Assembly (NCBI RefSeq): GCF_010731575.1
Contig: NZ_AP022617.1
Span: forward strand, 3,162,001 to 3,226,000
Reading direction: 5' to 3'
Source of the DNA: Mycolicibacterium monacense
Lineage (GTDB): Bacteria; Actinomycetota; Actinomycetes; Mycobacteriales; Mycobacteriaceae
DNA: 64,000 nt
Under the pieces are notes generated by a model. It saw only the letters and a program-made list of their open reading frames with translations. It ran no database searches and was not told the DNA's origin. Below, one piece after another: positions 26,520 through 36,764 of this stretch. The translations under genes were made by a program, and so were the position numbers. Position 1 is the stretch's first letter. Each line of letters opens with the position of its first letter.

Positions 26520-27935
26520 ATGACCAACACCCTGCCGTCCAAGAACGGCACCTCAGCCCGTCCCAAGCGCGCCGGCAAGGAGAGCGCGGTCGGCCTGCAG
26601 CGGCACAAGCGGACGCCGACCGACATCGGCCTGGCGCTGATCACCCCGCTGGTGGGCCAGGAATTCCTCGACCGCTACAACCTGCGGGATCCGTTCAACC
26701 GAGGACTCAAGTACGGCGTCAAGCAGGTGTTCTCGGCAGCAGGCGCCTCGACCCGGCAGTTCAAGCGGATCCAGGGCCTCGGAAAGCCGCCCACCCGCCT
26801 GGCGAGCGCGCCGAAGGGGTCGGACTACTTCGACCTGACCCCCGATGACGACCAGAAGATGATCGTCGAGACCGTCAAGGAGTTCGCCGAGGAAGTCCTG
26901 CGCCCGGCCGCCCATGACGCCGACGCAGCGGCGGCCTACCCGCCGAACCTGATCGCGAAGGCCGCGGAACTGGGTATCACCGCGGTGAACATCCCCGAGG
27001 ACTTCGAGGGCATCGCCGAACACCGTTCGACCATCACCAACGCGCTGGTGGCCGAGGCGCTCGCCTACGGCGACATGGGCCTGGCCCTGCCGATCCTCGC
27101 GCCCGGCGGCGTGGCCGCAGCGCTCACCCACTGGGGCAGCGCCGATCAGCAGGCCACCTACCTGCCCGCATTCGCGGGCGAGAACGTGCCGCAGGCCTGT
27201 CTGGCGATCGCCGAACCGCGCCCGCTGTTCGACCCGACCGCGCTCACGACCACAGCCGTCCGCACTCCGGGCGGCTACCGGCTGACCGGAACCAAGTCGC
27301 TGGTTCCCGCCGCCGCCGACGCGGAGGTCTTCATCATCGCCGCGCAGCTAGACGGCAGACCGGCCATGTTCATCGTCGAGTCGGCCTCCGAGGGGCTGAC
27401 CGTCACCCCCGATCCGAGCATGGGTGTGCGCGCTGCCGCGCTGGGCCGGGTGGAACTCGACAACGTGGCGGTACCGCTGGGCAACCGGCTCGGCGAAGTT
27501 GAGGCGCCCGCGCCCGAAATCGAACGGAACTATCGCGAGGCGATCGCCCTGTCCCGGCTCGGCTGGGCGGCGCTGGCCGTCGGCACGTCACACGCGGTGC
27601 TCGACTACGTGGTCCCCTACGTCAAGGAGCGGCACGCGTTCGGCGAGCCGATCGCCCATCGTCAGGCGGTGGCGTTCATGTGCGCCAACATCGCCATCGA
27701 ACTCGACGGGTTGCGCCTCATCACCTGGCGGGGCGCATCGCGCGCCGAACAGGGTCTGCCCTACGCCCGGGAGGCCGCGCTCGCCAAGCGACTCGGCACG
27801 GACAAGGGCATGCAGATCGGCCTCGACGGCGTCCAGCTGCTCGGCGGTCACGGATACACCAAGGAACACCCCGTCGAACGCTGGTACCGCGATCTGCGCG
27901 TGATCGGCGTCGCCGAGGGCGTCGTGGTCCTCTAA
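26520..27935 (+). CDS. fadE24: Acyl-CoA dehydrogenase FadE24
   Basis: This 471-residue FAD enzyme of lipid beta-oxidation starts with a polar 60-residue extension, then the helical domain (DDQKMIVETVKEFAEEVLRP), beta domain (CLAIAEPRPLFDP) and C-terminal helices (RHAFGEPIAHRQAVAFM, VQLLGGHGYTKEHPVERWYRD). It forms a pair with fadE23 20 bases downstream; both orders and lengths match Rv3139-Rv3140, and such pairs may act as heteromers. The usual catalytic Glu near the C-terminal helix is not obvious by eye. The 16-bp palindrome upstream suggests dedicated control. Confidence 0.93.
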   Translation: MTNTLPSKNGTSARPKRAGKESAVGLQRHKRTPTDIGLALITPLVGQEFLDRYNLRDPFNRGLKYGVKQVFSAAGASTRQFKRIQGLGKPPTRLASAPKGSDYFDLTPDDDQKMIVETVKEFAEEVLRPAAHDADAAAAYPPNLIAKAAELGITAVNIPEDFEGIAEHRSTITNALVAEALAYGDMGLALPILAPGGVAAALTHWGSADQQATYLPAFAGENVPQACLAIAEPRPLFDPTALTTTAVRTPGGYRLTGTKSLVPAAADAEVFIIAAQLDGRPAMFIVESASEGLTVTPDPSMGVRAAALGRVELDNVAVPLGNRLGEVEAPAPEIERNYREAIALSRLGWAALAVGTSHAVLDYVVPYVKERHAFGEPIAHRQAVAFMCANIAIELDGLRLITWRGASRAEQGLPYAREAALAKRLGTDKGMQIGLDGVQLLGGHGYTKEHPVERWYRDLRVIGVAEGVVVL

Positions 27936-27954
27936 GTCAGAAACGGATCCTGTC

Positions 27955-29169
27955 ATGGCAATCAACCTGGAACTGCCGAAGAAGCTGCACGCGGTCATCG
28001 AGAAGGCCCACCAGGGCGCCGCGGAGATGCTGCGGCCGATCTCGCGCAAATACGACCTCAGAGAGCACGACTACCCGGTCGAGCTGGACACCCTGGCCAC
28101 CCTGTTCGAGGGCATCTCCGAGGCCAACACCATCTCGTTCGCGGGCGCCGAGGCGTTCCGCGACGCCGAGGACGGCCCCAAGGGAAACGTCAACGGCGGC
28201 AACATGTCCGCGGTCCTCAACGTCACCGAGATCAGCTGGGGTGACGTGGGGCTGATGCTGTCGGTGCCCCGCCAGGGCCTGGGCAACGCGGCGATCTCCG
28301 GGGTCGCGACCGACGAACAGCTCGAACGGCTCGGCAAGGGTGTGTGGGCCGCCATGGCCATCACCGAACCGGGTTTCGGTTCGGACTCCGCGGCGGTGTC
28401 GACCACGGCCCGGCTCGAGGGCGACGAATACGTCATCAACGGCGAGAAGATCTTCGTCACCGCGGGTTCGCGTGCCACCCACATCGTCGTCTGGGCCACC
28501 CTGGACAAGTCGCTGGGACGGGCGGCGATCAAATCGTTCATCGTCCCGCGTGACCATCCCGGCGTGACGGTCGAGCGGCTCGAGGACAAGCTGGGTATCA
28601 AGGCCTCCGACACCGCGGTGATCCGCTTCGACAACGCCCGCATCCCGAAGGACAACCTCCTCGGCGATCCGGAGATCCACGTCGAAAAGGGTTTCGCCGG
28701 GGTCATGGAGACCTTCGACAACACCCGGCCGGTGGTGGCGGGGATGGCCGTCGGCATCGGGCGCGCCGCGCTCGAGGAGCTCCGCAAGATCCTGACCGAC
28801 GCCGGCGTCGAGATCTCCTACGACAAACCCGCCCACGCCCAGAGCGCCGCGGCAGCGGAATTCCTTCGGCTCGAGGCGGATTGGGAGGCAGGTTATCTGC
28901 TGACCGTGCGTTCGGCATGGCAGGCCGACAACGCCATCCCGAACTCCAAGGAGGCGTCGATGGCCAAGGCCAAGGCGGCCCGGGTGGGCAGCGACATCAC
29001 CTTGAAGGTGGTCGAGATGGCAGGCACCGTCGGCTATTCCGAGGAGAGCCTGCTGGAGAAGTGGGCGCGCGACAGCAAGATCCTCGACATCTTCGAGGGC
29101 ACTCAGCAGATCCAGCAGCTCGTGGTGGCCCGCCGCCTGCTCGGCCTGACGTCGGCACAACTGAAGTAG
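27955..29169 (+). CDS. fadE23: Acyl-CoA dehydrogenase FadE23
   Basis: This 404-residue acyl-CoA dehydrogenase is co-transcribed with fadE24. FAD/substrate motifs are AAMAITEPGFGSDSAAV (about 135), EYVINGEKIFVTAGS, and the C-terminal VEMAGTVGYSEESLLEKWARDSKILDIFEG, with EGTQQIQ typical of the family. Substrate is unknown; the pair is conserved in mycobacteria. Convergent with the DyP peroxidase gene 4 bases away. Confidence 0.94.
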   Translation: MAINLELPKKLHAVIEKAHQGAAEMLRPISRKYDLREHDYPVELDTLATLFEGISEANTISFAGAEAFRDAEDGPKGNVNGGNMSAVLNVTEISWGDVGLMLSVPRQGLGNAAISGVATDEQLERLGKGVWAAMAITEPGFGSDSAAVSTTARLEGDEYVINGEKIFVTAGSRATHIVVWATLDKSLGRAAIKSFIVPRDHPGVTVERLEDKLGIKASDTAVIRFDNARIPKDNLLGDPEIHVEKGFAGVMETFDNTRPVVAGMAVGIGRAALEELRKILTDAGVEISYDKPAHAQSAAAAEFLRLEADWEAGYLLTVRSAWQADNAIPNSKEASMAKAKAARVGSDITLKVVEMAGTVGYSEESLLEKWARDSKILDIFEGTQQIQQLVVARRLLGLTSAQLK

Positions 29170-29173
29170 CCGT

Positions 29174-30367
29174 TCACATTTCGAGTAGCTGCTGGCCCAG
29201 GTAACCTCCTTCGGGTGCGCCAGGCGGAATCGCGAACACCGCCGATCCGACGGGCGTGATCCACGGGTTGAGCGCATCGGCGTCGGACAGCCGCTGCTGA
29301 GCCGGGACGAACTGGCTGGCCGGGTCACGCTGGTAGGCGAGGAACAGCAGTCCGCTGTCGGAGATCTGGCCGACCGGTGGTGTGTCGTCGTAGTTGTACG
29401 GCCGACGGAGGAACCGTTCTGCGTCGGAGCGATGCCGGGCGAGTGCGATGTGCGAGTTCTCCGGGATGACGGGGATTCCGTTGACGGCGGCGGCGAAATC
29501 GGGTTCGTCGTGCTCGCGAGATCCGGTCAGCGGCGCCCCGTTGCCTAGTCTGCGGCCGACGAACAACTCCTTGGAGTGCCGGTCCACCTGATCCCATGTG
29601 TCCATCTTGGCGCGGATCCGTCGCAGTACCAGGACGGTGCCGCCGGCAAACCACGGTTGGTCCGAACCCGAACACCAGACGTGGTCGTCCAGTGCCGCGC
29701 CGTCGAGGCTGACCGTCCCGTCGACCTGACCCATGACGTTGCGCATCGACGTGCCTGCCGGCGACGGACCCGCCGGGGCGCGGTAGCCACGCTGAATCCA
29801 GCGGATTGCGGCCATCGTCCGCACGTTCTTGGTCAGCACGCGGTAGGCGTGGCTGAGCGTCAGCAGGTTGTCGCCGCACAGCTGCAGCAGCAGATGCCCA
29901 CCGCACCAACGGGATTCGAGACGGTCCACGGCGAAGCTCGGCAACGGCCGCAGCGTTGCGGGCCGGTGGGCGGTCAGCCCGACGGCGTCGAAGAGCTCCG
30001 GACCGTAGCCGACGGTGACCGTGAGCCGTGCGGGATCGGCGGCGAGTTCGGGTTCGGTGTCGGCCAGCGCCGGTAGCCCTTGGGTCAGTCGCGCTGCGTC
30101 CTCGCTCCACAACCTCATGATCGACCGCAGCGTCGCGCGGTCGGTATGCCCCGTACGCAGGTCCAGTGCGACCAGCGTCGTGTATGCCTGTGGGCGCGTG
30201 GCGATTCCGGCCTGGTGCACGCCGTGAAAGGGCTCGGTGGCGACGGCCGCGGGCCCCAGACCGCGGGCGCCCGCCGTCGCCGTCAACCCCACCCCGGCGA
30301 TCCCCGCGGCGGCGGCCCCCGCGCCGAGCAGTGCGCGGCGGCTGAACCGCTCACCCATGGTGGCCAC
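29174..30367 (-). CDS. Tat-exported DyP-type peroxidase (EfeB-like)
   Basis: The 397-residue heme peroxidase has a twin-arginine signal (ERFSRRALLGAGAAAAGIAG) and should be exported folded. The DyP hallmark GxxDG appears as MGQVDGTVSL (about 230), and a candidate heme His lies in SHIALARHR (about 325). EfeB enzymes oxidise dyes or protoporphyrinogen or release iron from heme. It follows the PCuAC gene with a 17-base overlap, in one operon with the PepSY protein, suggesting a cell-envelope metal/redox module. No EfeU or EfeO partner is adjacent. Confidence 0.9.
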   Translation of the reverse strand: MATMGERFSRRALLGAGAAAAGIAGVGLTATAGARGLGPAAVATEPFHGVHQAGIATRPQAYTTLVALDLRTGHTDRATLRSIMRLWSEDAARLTQGLPALADTEPELAADPARLTVTVGYGPELFDAVGLTAHRPATLRPLPSFAVDRLESRWCGGHLLLQLCGDNLLTLSHAYRVLTKNVRTMAAIRWIQRGYRAPAGPSPAGTSMRNVMGQVDGTVSLDGAALDDHVWCSGSDQPWFAGGTVLVLRRIRAKMDTWDQVDRHSKELFVGRRLGNGAPLTGSREHDEPDFAAAVNGIPVIPENSHIALARHRSDAERFLRRPYNYDDTPPVGQISDSGLLFLAYQRDPASQFVPAQQRLSDADALNPWITPVGSAVFAIPPGAPEGGYLGQQLLEM

Positions 30368-30833
30368 CGCCGTAATGTTCGTCGGCGCCGGGGAATTCGC
30401 GCACCTGTGCGGTGATTGGCAGCGTCGAACCGTCGTCGAACGTCGCGGTGATCTCGACGTCCGAGCCGGGTGTCAACGGTGCCGTCAGGTCCATCAGCAT
30501 CAGGTGGTCCCCACCGGGTACCAGTTCGACGTCCGCGCCGGCGGGCAGCGCGATCCCGCCCTGTTTCGGCTGCATCGTCGGCATTCCGCCGTCTCGGACC
30601 ACCTCGTGCAATTCGACCCGCGCGGCGGCCGGGGTGGTCGCCGAGGTGATGCGCACCTCCCGGTCGGCGCCGTTGTTCAGGTGCGCGAACGCGGCCGTCA
30701 TCCCGCCGTCGGCCGCTTTGACCCACGCGTCGTGCACGTGCACGGCCGCCGCATCCGTCGGGGGTCGCCCACCGCCCGAACAGCCGACGAGCAGGCCCGC
30801 CGCGAGCACGAACGCCGTCAGCGATGCCCTCAT
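30351..30833 (-). CDS. Lipoprotein copper chaperone, PCuAC family
   Basis: The 160-residue protein has a lipobox signal (LAAGLLVGCSGG) and the PCu_AC domain. The copper-binding pattern is visible as ELHEVVRDGGMPTMQPKQGG followed by GGDHLMLMDL, and His residues recur at the C-terminus (HYGGGHHG). Family members deliver Cu(I) to the CuA or CuB centre of cytochrome oxidase. ATG 30833 overlaps the PepSY stop (ATGA), so the two are co-translated. Confidence 0.92.
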   Translation of the reverse strand: MRASLTAFVLAAGLLVGCSGGGRPPTDAAAVHVHDAWVKAADGGMTAAFAHLNNGADREVRITSATTPAAARVELHEVVRDGGMPTMQPKQGGIALPAGADVELVPGGDHLMLMDLTAPLTPGSDVEITATFDDGSTLPITAQVREFPGADEHYGGGHHG

Positions 30834-32224
30834 CGGGTCACCTCCGCTCCGCTGCGCCGCCGCGCGAACCCGATCACTGCATCGACGACCAGGAAACCGA
30901 CCAGGCTCAGCCCCAACAGCGGGACGAACCAGCCGACCGCGGCGGCCAGACCCAAAGTCACCACCGCCGCTGCCGGTGGAATACCGCGCAGGACACCACG
31001 TTCGGGCGGATCTCCGACCGGGCCGGCGCCGCGGGTGGGGCGTCGGCGCCACCACATCAGGTATCCGCGCACGATGACCGTGACCAGCGCCGCCGCCAAC
31101 GCCGCCAGAGCCAGCTGGTTGACCAGACCGAACAGCAGACCCATGTGCAGCTGGATCCCCCAGGCGGCCAGCTTCGCGGCCGGTGGCCAGTCCGCGAACC
31201 ACGAGGTGTCGGTCACCCGACCGGTGGATCCGTCGACGGCGACGGCGTTGTTCGACATCACCCACGGCTGCCGGGTCTGGGTCACGGTGAACGCGGTGTC
31301 GGTGCCCGCCGGAATCGACACCTCCACATGGCCTCCGACACCGACGTCCTGCGCCGAGCGCAGCACCCGGTCGACCTCGTCGACCCGCGGCGCGGCGCCG
31401 GTCGACACGACGTGGCCGCCGTGGTCCGCATGCCCCGAGGCGTCCACCGCCGTCGACACGGTCGGCGTCGTCCAGGAAAGCGCCGCCCGCAACGCAGCGA
31501 TGTTGTCGCCCGCATAATGCGACCAGGTCAACCCGGTCGCCGACAGGAACAACAGACCGCAGGCGATCCACCCGCCGACGGCGCCGTGCCAATTGAGGGT
31601 CCGGGCGCGGCCCCGCGCTGTCGGGTCGACGGTGAACAACCGACTCCCCCGCCGGGCCCTCGCGCCCCAGAGACACACGCCCGCCAGCGTGATCACCCAC
31701 AGCCACGAGGCGGCCAGTTCGCTGTACACCCGCCCGGGTTCGCCGAGATGCAGGCTGCGGTGCAGTTGGTCGATCCAGGTCCGGAGCGGCAGCGCGCCGC
31801 TGCTGCCGTAGACGGCGAGTTCGCCGAGCGGTTGGGCGGTGACGGGGTCGACGAACACGGCCAGGCGCTCGGATTCACCGAGTGTCGGATCGTCGAACAG
31901 GACCCGCGTCGTGGCACCGGGTTCCCCGGCGGGCCGGACGGCAGTGACCGTCAGATCGGGGCGCACCGCCTGGGCGGCCCGGATCTGCTCGGCGACCGGA
32001 ACCCGGTCACCGGCGGTGTCGACGTGGAGGTAGTCGCGATAGACGAACTGTTCGAGCGACGGCGCGATCGCATACAGTCCGCCACTCACCGCGGCGATCA
32101 ACAGGAACGGGCCGACGAATACGCCGGCGTAGAAGTGCAGTCGGCGCAGCAGCGCGGCGACGGCGGAAGGGTCGTGGGTCGTTCGGGCAGGAGGGTCGAG
32201 CCGACCCTCGGGTGTGGTCGTCAT
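30830..32224 (-). CDS. PepSY-associated membrane protein
   Basis: This 464-residue protein has four long membrane segments (about 30-50, 160-180, 210-230 and 355-375) with PepSY-type extracytoplasmic domains between them, in the PepSY_TM family that includes PiuB and some ferric reductases. Membrane histidines (LRRLHFYAGVFVG, HRSLHLGEPGRVY, NWHGAVGGW, IQLHMGLLFGL) could hold hemes. A role in metal reduction or uptake together with the copper chaperone and DyP peroxidase is inferred. It ends in an ATGA overlap with the chaperone gene. Confidence 0.88.
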   Translation of the reverse strand: MTTTPEGRLDPPARTTHDPSAVAALLRRLHFYAGVFVGPFLLIAAVSGGLYAIAPSLEQFVYRDYLHVDTAGDRVPVAEQIRAAQAVRPDLTVTAVRPAGEPGATTRVLFDDPTLGESERLAVFVDPVTAQPLGELAVYGSSGALPLRTWIDQLHRSLHLGEPGRVYSELAASWLWVITLAGVCLWGARARRGSRLFTVDPTARGRARTLNWHGAVGGWIACGLLFLSATGLTWSHYAGDNIAALRAALSWTTPTVSTAVDASGHADHGGHVVSTGAAPRVDEVDRVLRSAQDVGVGGHVEVSIPAGTDTAFTVTQTRQPWVMSNNAVAVDGSTGRVTDTSWFADWPPAAKLAAWGIQLHMGLLFGLVNQLALAALAAALVTVIVRGYLMWWRRRPTRGAGPVGDPPERGVLRGIPPAAAVVTLGLAAAVGWFVPLLGLSLVGFLVVDAVIGFARRRSGAEVTR

Positions 32225-32347
32225 GCGTGAAGAGCTTTCGTCCGAGGTGGTGGCACGAACGTCGTCGCGCCACGGAACGTCAGCGCGAGTCGACGCGCTG
32301 ACGGGCGCGCCCGCAGAAGGTGCAGGCGTGTGAGAAGCGGTGCGGCC

Positions 32348-32881
32348 TCAGCCGCCGAACGACACCGCCGACGGCGGTGCCCGCATTCCCAGCCCGGAAC
32401 GAAGCAGAAGTAGTTGCACGACAATCGATGTCGTGCGGTGACGGCGCGGCGCCGACGGACGGCCGCGGTGCACCAGGGTGAGCGTCAACCAGCACAGGAC
32501 CGATGCGCAGACCCGGTACAGGTGGCCGACGAGACAGATGAGCAGGCCGAGCGCGACGGCCGCCAGCGCGTGGGCGAGCATCATGGGCGCCGACGGCAGC
32601 ACCTCGTGGCCGCCGCCGTGGTGACCGGCGGTCACCGCCAACACGATATGAGTGAGCAGTTGCCCCGCCCCCACCGCGGCGATGAGTCCGGCGGCCTGCG
32701 CCCGATCGTTGGCACCCGCGAAGGCCCCGACCGCCGCGCAGACCAGTGCGACCAGCACCAGGGTGGGGCCGGTGGGCACGTCACCGCCGGCCAACGCGTG
32801 GGCGGCCATCGCGAAAAGACCCGAGCACGCACCGACCAGCACGCCGCACAGGGCGCCGGCGCGGGAGGTCACCGTGCTCAC
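32348..32881 (-). CDS. Multi-pass membrane protein near the copper module
   Basis: This 177-residue protein has about four hydrophobic segments (ALCGVLVGACSGLFAMAAHAL, TLVLVALVCAAVGAFAG, AAGLIAAVGAGQLLTHIVLA, MLAHALAAVALGLLICLVGH) and a His-rich loop TAGHHGGGHEV. I do not recognise a named family, though similar proteins accompany PCuAC and PepSY genes. The 123 bases to the PepSY start hold no convincing gene. A metal-related role is inferred from the His-rich loop and context. Confidence 0.78.
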   Translation of the reverse strand: MSTVTSRAGALCGVLVGACSGLFAMAAHALAGGDVPTGPTLVLVALVCAAVGAFAGANDRAQAAGLIAAVGAGQLLTHIVLAVTAGHHGGGHEVLPSAPMMLAHALAAVALGLLICLVGHLYRVCASVLCWLTLTLVHRGRPSAPRRHRTTSIVVQLLLLRSGLGMRAPPSAVSFGG

Positions 32882-32920
32882 CGGCCGAACAATACCGTCC
32901 TGGTTCGCCGCACCGTCCGA

Positions 32921-33487
32921 TCAGTCGTGTTTGGCCTCGTAGCGCAGCAGGACCGTGCCGCACGGGAAGGTGCGGTTCTCCAACAGTCGCAGCGAAATCC
33001 ATGAGGGCAGCGTCGGGAAGAACGGGGTGCCGCCGCCCACGGCGACGGGCGCGAGCACGATCCGGTACTCATCCACCAGTCCGGCCTGCACGATCGGTGC
33101 GGCCAGCGTCGCACCGGCCACTTCCAGGTTGCCGTCGGTTTCGGCTTTCAGCCTCGTCACCACCTCGACCGGGTCGCCGCGTTCCAGGCGAGAGTTCCAG
33201 TCGACGGACTCGAGGGTGCGCGAGAACACGACCTTGGGCATACCGCGCCAGATGTGGGCGAAGTCGACGATCAGAGGGGTGGCGTCCGGGGTCTTGTCGG
33301 CGGTCGGCCAGTACGCGGACATCAGTTCGTAGAGCCGCCGCCCGTAGAACGCCAGGGTGGTCTCCCGCTCGAAGTCGTTCCAGTACTGGTGCAGTTCTTC
33401 GCTCGGATCGGACCAGTCGATATCGCCTTGTGCATCGGCGATGTACCCGTCCACCGACACGTTGAAGCCATAGATGAGTTTGCCCAT
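32921..33487 (-). CDS. RibD C-terminal / dihydrofolate-reductase-like protein
   Basis: This 188-residue member of the RibD_C family has the DHFR-like fold. Motifs: LIYGFNVSVDGYIAD at the N-terminus, AFYGRRLYELMSAYWP, KVVFSRTL, and GGGTPFFPTLP near the end. Such stand-alone proteins are NADPH reductases of unknown substrate. It is a single gene, with the small secreted-protein gene upstream on the same strand 72 bases away. Confidence 0.88.
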   Translation of the reverse strand: MGKLIYGFNVSVDGYIADAQGDIDWSDPSEELHQYWNDFERETTLAFYGRRLYELMSAYWPTADKTPDATPLIVDFAHIWRGMPKVVFSRTLESVDWNSRLERGDPVEVVTRLKAETDGNLEVAGATLAAPIVQAGLVDEYRIVLAPVAVGGGTPFFPTLPSWISLRLLENRTFPCGTVLLRYEAKHD

Positions 33488-33559
33488 GCAGATCAGACTG
33501 CACCGGAGGGCAGAACTCAGCGCCGGAATCAGAGTGTCGGAGAGCCGGTGCCGTTCTGG

Positions 33560-33787
33560 CTACTTCCAGTGTTTACCGCCGTGATAAATATCCCCAGGCC
33601 CATGTCCGGGATTCCAGTGGTTCCACGGCGTCCAGTCATACCAGCCGGGTCCTGATACGCAGGCGCTCCAGATCCAGCCGTTCCAGCACAGTCCGGGGTC
33701 ATCGTCGGCCTGGGCGCTTCCCGCCCCGGTGAGTGCGATTCCTCCCGACACCGCGAGCGTGGCCAACGAGATGAGGATTTTCTTCAT
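33560..33787 (-). CDS. Small secreted Trp-rich protein
   Basis: This 75-residue precursor has a clear signal peptide (MKKILISLATLAVSGGIALT, cleavage likely after GSAQA) and a mature part of about 47 residues rich in Trp, Gly, Pro and His with two Cys (LCWNGWIWSACVSG), which could form a disulfide. A strong GAGGAGG ribosome-binding site supports it. Function unknown. Confidence 0.85.
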   Translation of the reverse strand: MKKILISLATLAVSGGIALTGAGSAQADDDPGLCWNGWIWSACVSGPGWYDWTPWNHWNPGHGPGDIYHGGKHWK

Positions 33788-33860
33788 GGCTCACACCTCC
33801 TCTTGGGTGTCTGCCCAGTTTACGCCGGCCGGTCACCGCAGCTGACTAGCGTGAACGACC

Positions 33861-34859
33861 ATGAACAGTTTTCAGGCGCTGGTGGCGCGGCAGTCGGACG
33901 ACCAGATCGACACCGCGGTAGAGACTCTGGAGGAATCCGCGCTGCCACCGGGCGAGGTGACGATCCGGGTGCACTACTCGAGTGTGAACTTCAAGGACGC
34001 GCTCGCGGTGACGGCCAAGGGCGGTGTGGTCCGCGATTATCCGATCGTGCCCGGCATCGATCTGACCGGTGAGGTGGTGGCCTCGCAGAGCGACGAGTTC
34101 GGCGTGGGCGACCTGGTACTGGCCCACGGCTACGACATCGGCACCGGAAAGCACGGCGGTTACGCGGAGTTCGCCCGGCTGCCCGCGGATCAGGTCGTGG
34201 CGCTCGGCGATTTGAGCCCGCGGGAGGGCGCCGCGATCGGCACCGCCGGGTTCACCGCCGCGATGAGCGTGGAGGCGCTGACCGAGCGCGGCATCCGCCC
34301 CGACGACGGTTCCATCGTCGTGACCGGCGCCAGCGGAGGGGTCGGGTCGGTCAGCGTGGACCTGCTGTCGGCGCTCGGCTATCACGTCGTTGCCTCGACC
34401 GGGAAACCCGAACAGGCCGACCTGCTCCGCGCACTGGGCGCGGCAGAGGTGATCGGCCGGCTCCCGGAGGATCCGGATGCCAAACCCCGTCCCCTGGGCA
34501 AGGCCCGCTGGGCCGGTGCCGTGGACTGCGTCGGCGGCGCCACCCTCGCCGACGTGCTGAGCACGCTCGCCTACGGCGGTGCGGTGGCGGCCAGCGGGTT
34601 GACCGGAGGCCCGGCGCTCAACACGACCGTGATGCCCTTCATCCTGCGTGGCGCCGCACTGCTCGGCATCGACTCGGTTCTGCTCCCGATCGGTCCGCGG
34701 CGCGAACTGTGGGCCAGGCTCGGCGGCTCCCTCAAACCACCGCACCTCGCCGACCTCTCCCACGACGTCGACGTCAAGGACGTCGTGGAGGTGATCGACG
34801 AGGTGCGGGCCGGCCGGTATTCCGGCCGGGCAGTGGTACGGGTGGCCGGCGGCTTCTGA
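33861..34859 (+). CDS. fadB4: NADPH quinone oxidoreductase / acryloyl-CoA reductase-like FadB4
   Basis: This 332-residue zinc-free medium-chain reductase is of the YhdH/AcuI type. Motifs are SSVNFKDALAVTAKGGVVR, PGIDLTGEVV, the Rossmann motif VTGASGGVGSVSVDLL (about 150) and GLTGGPALNTTVMPFILRG. Position among fadE and nuo genes matches M. tuberculosis Rv3141. Reduction of short enoyl-CoA or quinone is expected from the family. Confidence 0.92.
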   Translation: MNSFQALVARQSDDQIDTAVETLEESALPPGEVTIRVHYSSVNFKDALAVTAKGGVVRDYPIVPGIDLTGEVVASQSDEFGVGDLVLAHGYDIGTGKHGGYAEFARLPADQVVALGDLSPREGAAIGTAGFTAAMSVEALTERGIRPDDGSIVVTGASGGVGSVSVDLLSALGYHVVASTGKPEQADLLRALGAAEVIGRLPEDPDAKPRPLGKARWAGAVDCVGGATLADVLSTLAYGGAVAASGLTGGPALNTTVMPFILRGAALLGIDSVLLPIGPRRELWARLGGSLKPPHLADLSHDVDVKDVVEVIDEVRAGRYSGRAVVRVAGGF

Positions 34860-34878
34860 CCGCCGGCCCTCACCGGCC

Positions 34879-36075
<1,197 letters not shown>

Positions 36076-36145
36076 CTAAAAAGCTGAGGTGAACTGGGGT
36101 TCCGCAGAATCTCGGTCGACGGCGCGTCACCTGCGGATACGGCTA

Positions 36146-36724
36146 ATGTCGACGGCCATGCCGAGGCCTCGTTCGTCCGGCGGCGGGCGGCTTTCCGTCG
36201 ACGACTGGATACACCAGGGTTACGTGATCGTTGCCGAGGAGGGGTTGGCGGCGCTCAAGGTCGACCGTCTCTGTGACCGGCTGGGCGTGACCAAGGGCAG
36301 TTTCTATTGGCATTTCGACGATATGCCTGCCTACCGCGCCGCTCTGGTCGCCGCGTGGGGGCGGTTGCGCGACGAGGACTGCAGGCGGCTGGACGACATG
36401 GCCGGTCTGCCGCCGCGAGAACGCCTGTCGCAGATGATGTCGGAACTGGTCAGCGCGCCCCACTGGACGATGGAACGCGCGATGCGGGAGTGGGCGCGCA
36501 GCGACGAGGCCGTCGCGGCGAGCATGCGGGCGGCCGACCGGGCGTTGGTGGGCAGGCTGCGACGGGCGCTGCTGGATGACGGGTTCGACGAAGAGGACGC
36601 CGACCTGCGGGCGAACGCGATCTTCGCCGCGGGAGTCGGCTTCATCCATCTGTCCGGCCCCACCCCTGAGGCGGGCCAGGCCTCCCGGCGCGACCGGTTC
36701 CTGGAGCTCATGCTGCGCCGCTGA
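36146..36724 (+). CDS. TetR-family regulator
   Basis: This 192-residue regulator has an N-terminal HTH (QGYVIVAEEGLAALKVDRLC, LGVTKGSFYWHFDDMPAYR) and a helical ligand domain. It lies 40 bases before the acyl-CoA-dehydrogenase-like pseudogene and probably controlled it. The gap holds TACC and GGTA half-sites around AAAAAG. ATG 36146 is preferred over 36158; longer upstream frames lack support. Confidence 0.88.
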   Translation: MSTAMPRPRSSGGGRLSVDDWIHQGYVIVAEEGLAALKVDRLCDRLGVTKGSFYWHFDDMPAYRAALVAAWGRLRDEDCRRLDDMAGLPPRERLSQMMSELVSAPHWTMERAMREWARSDEAVAASMRAADRALVGRLRRALLDDGFDEEDADLRANAIFAAGVGFIHLSGPTPEAGQASRRDRFLELMLRR

Positions 36725-36764
36725 GCCCGCATTCCATACCAAAAAGTACGGTAAGGTCCCGCCT

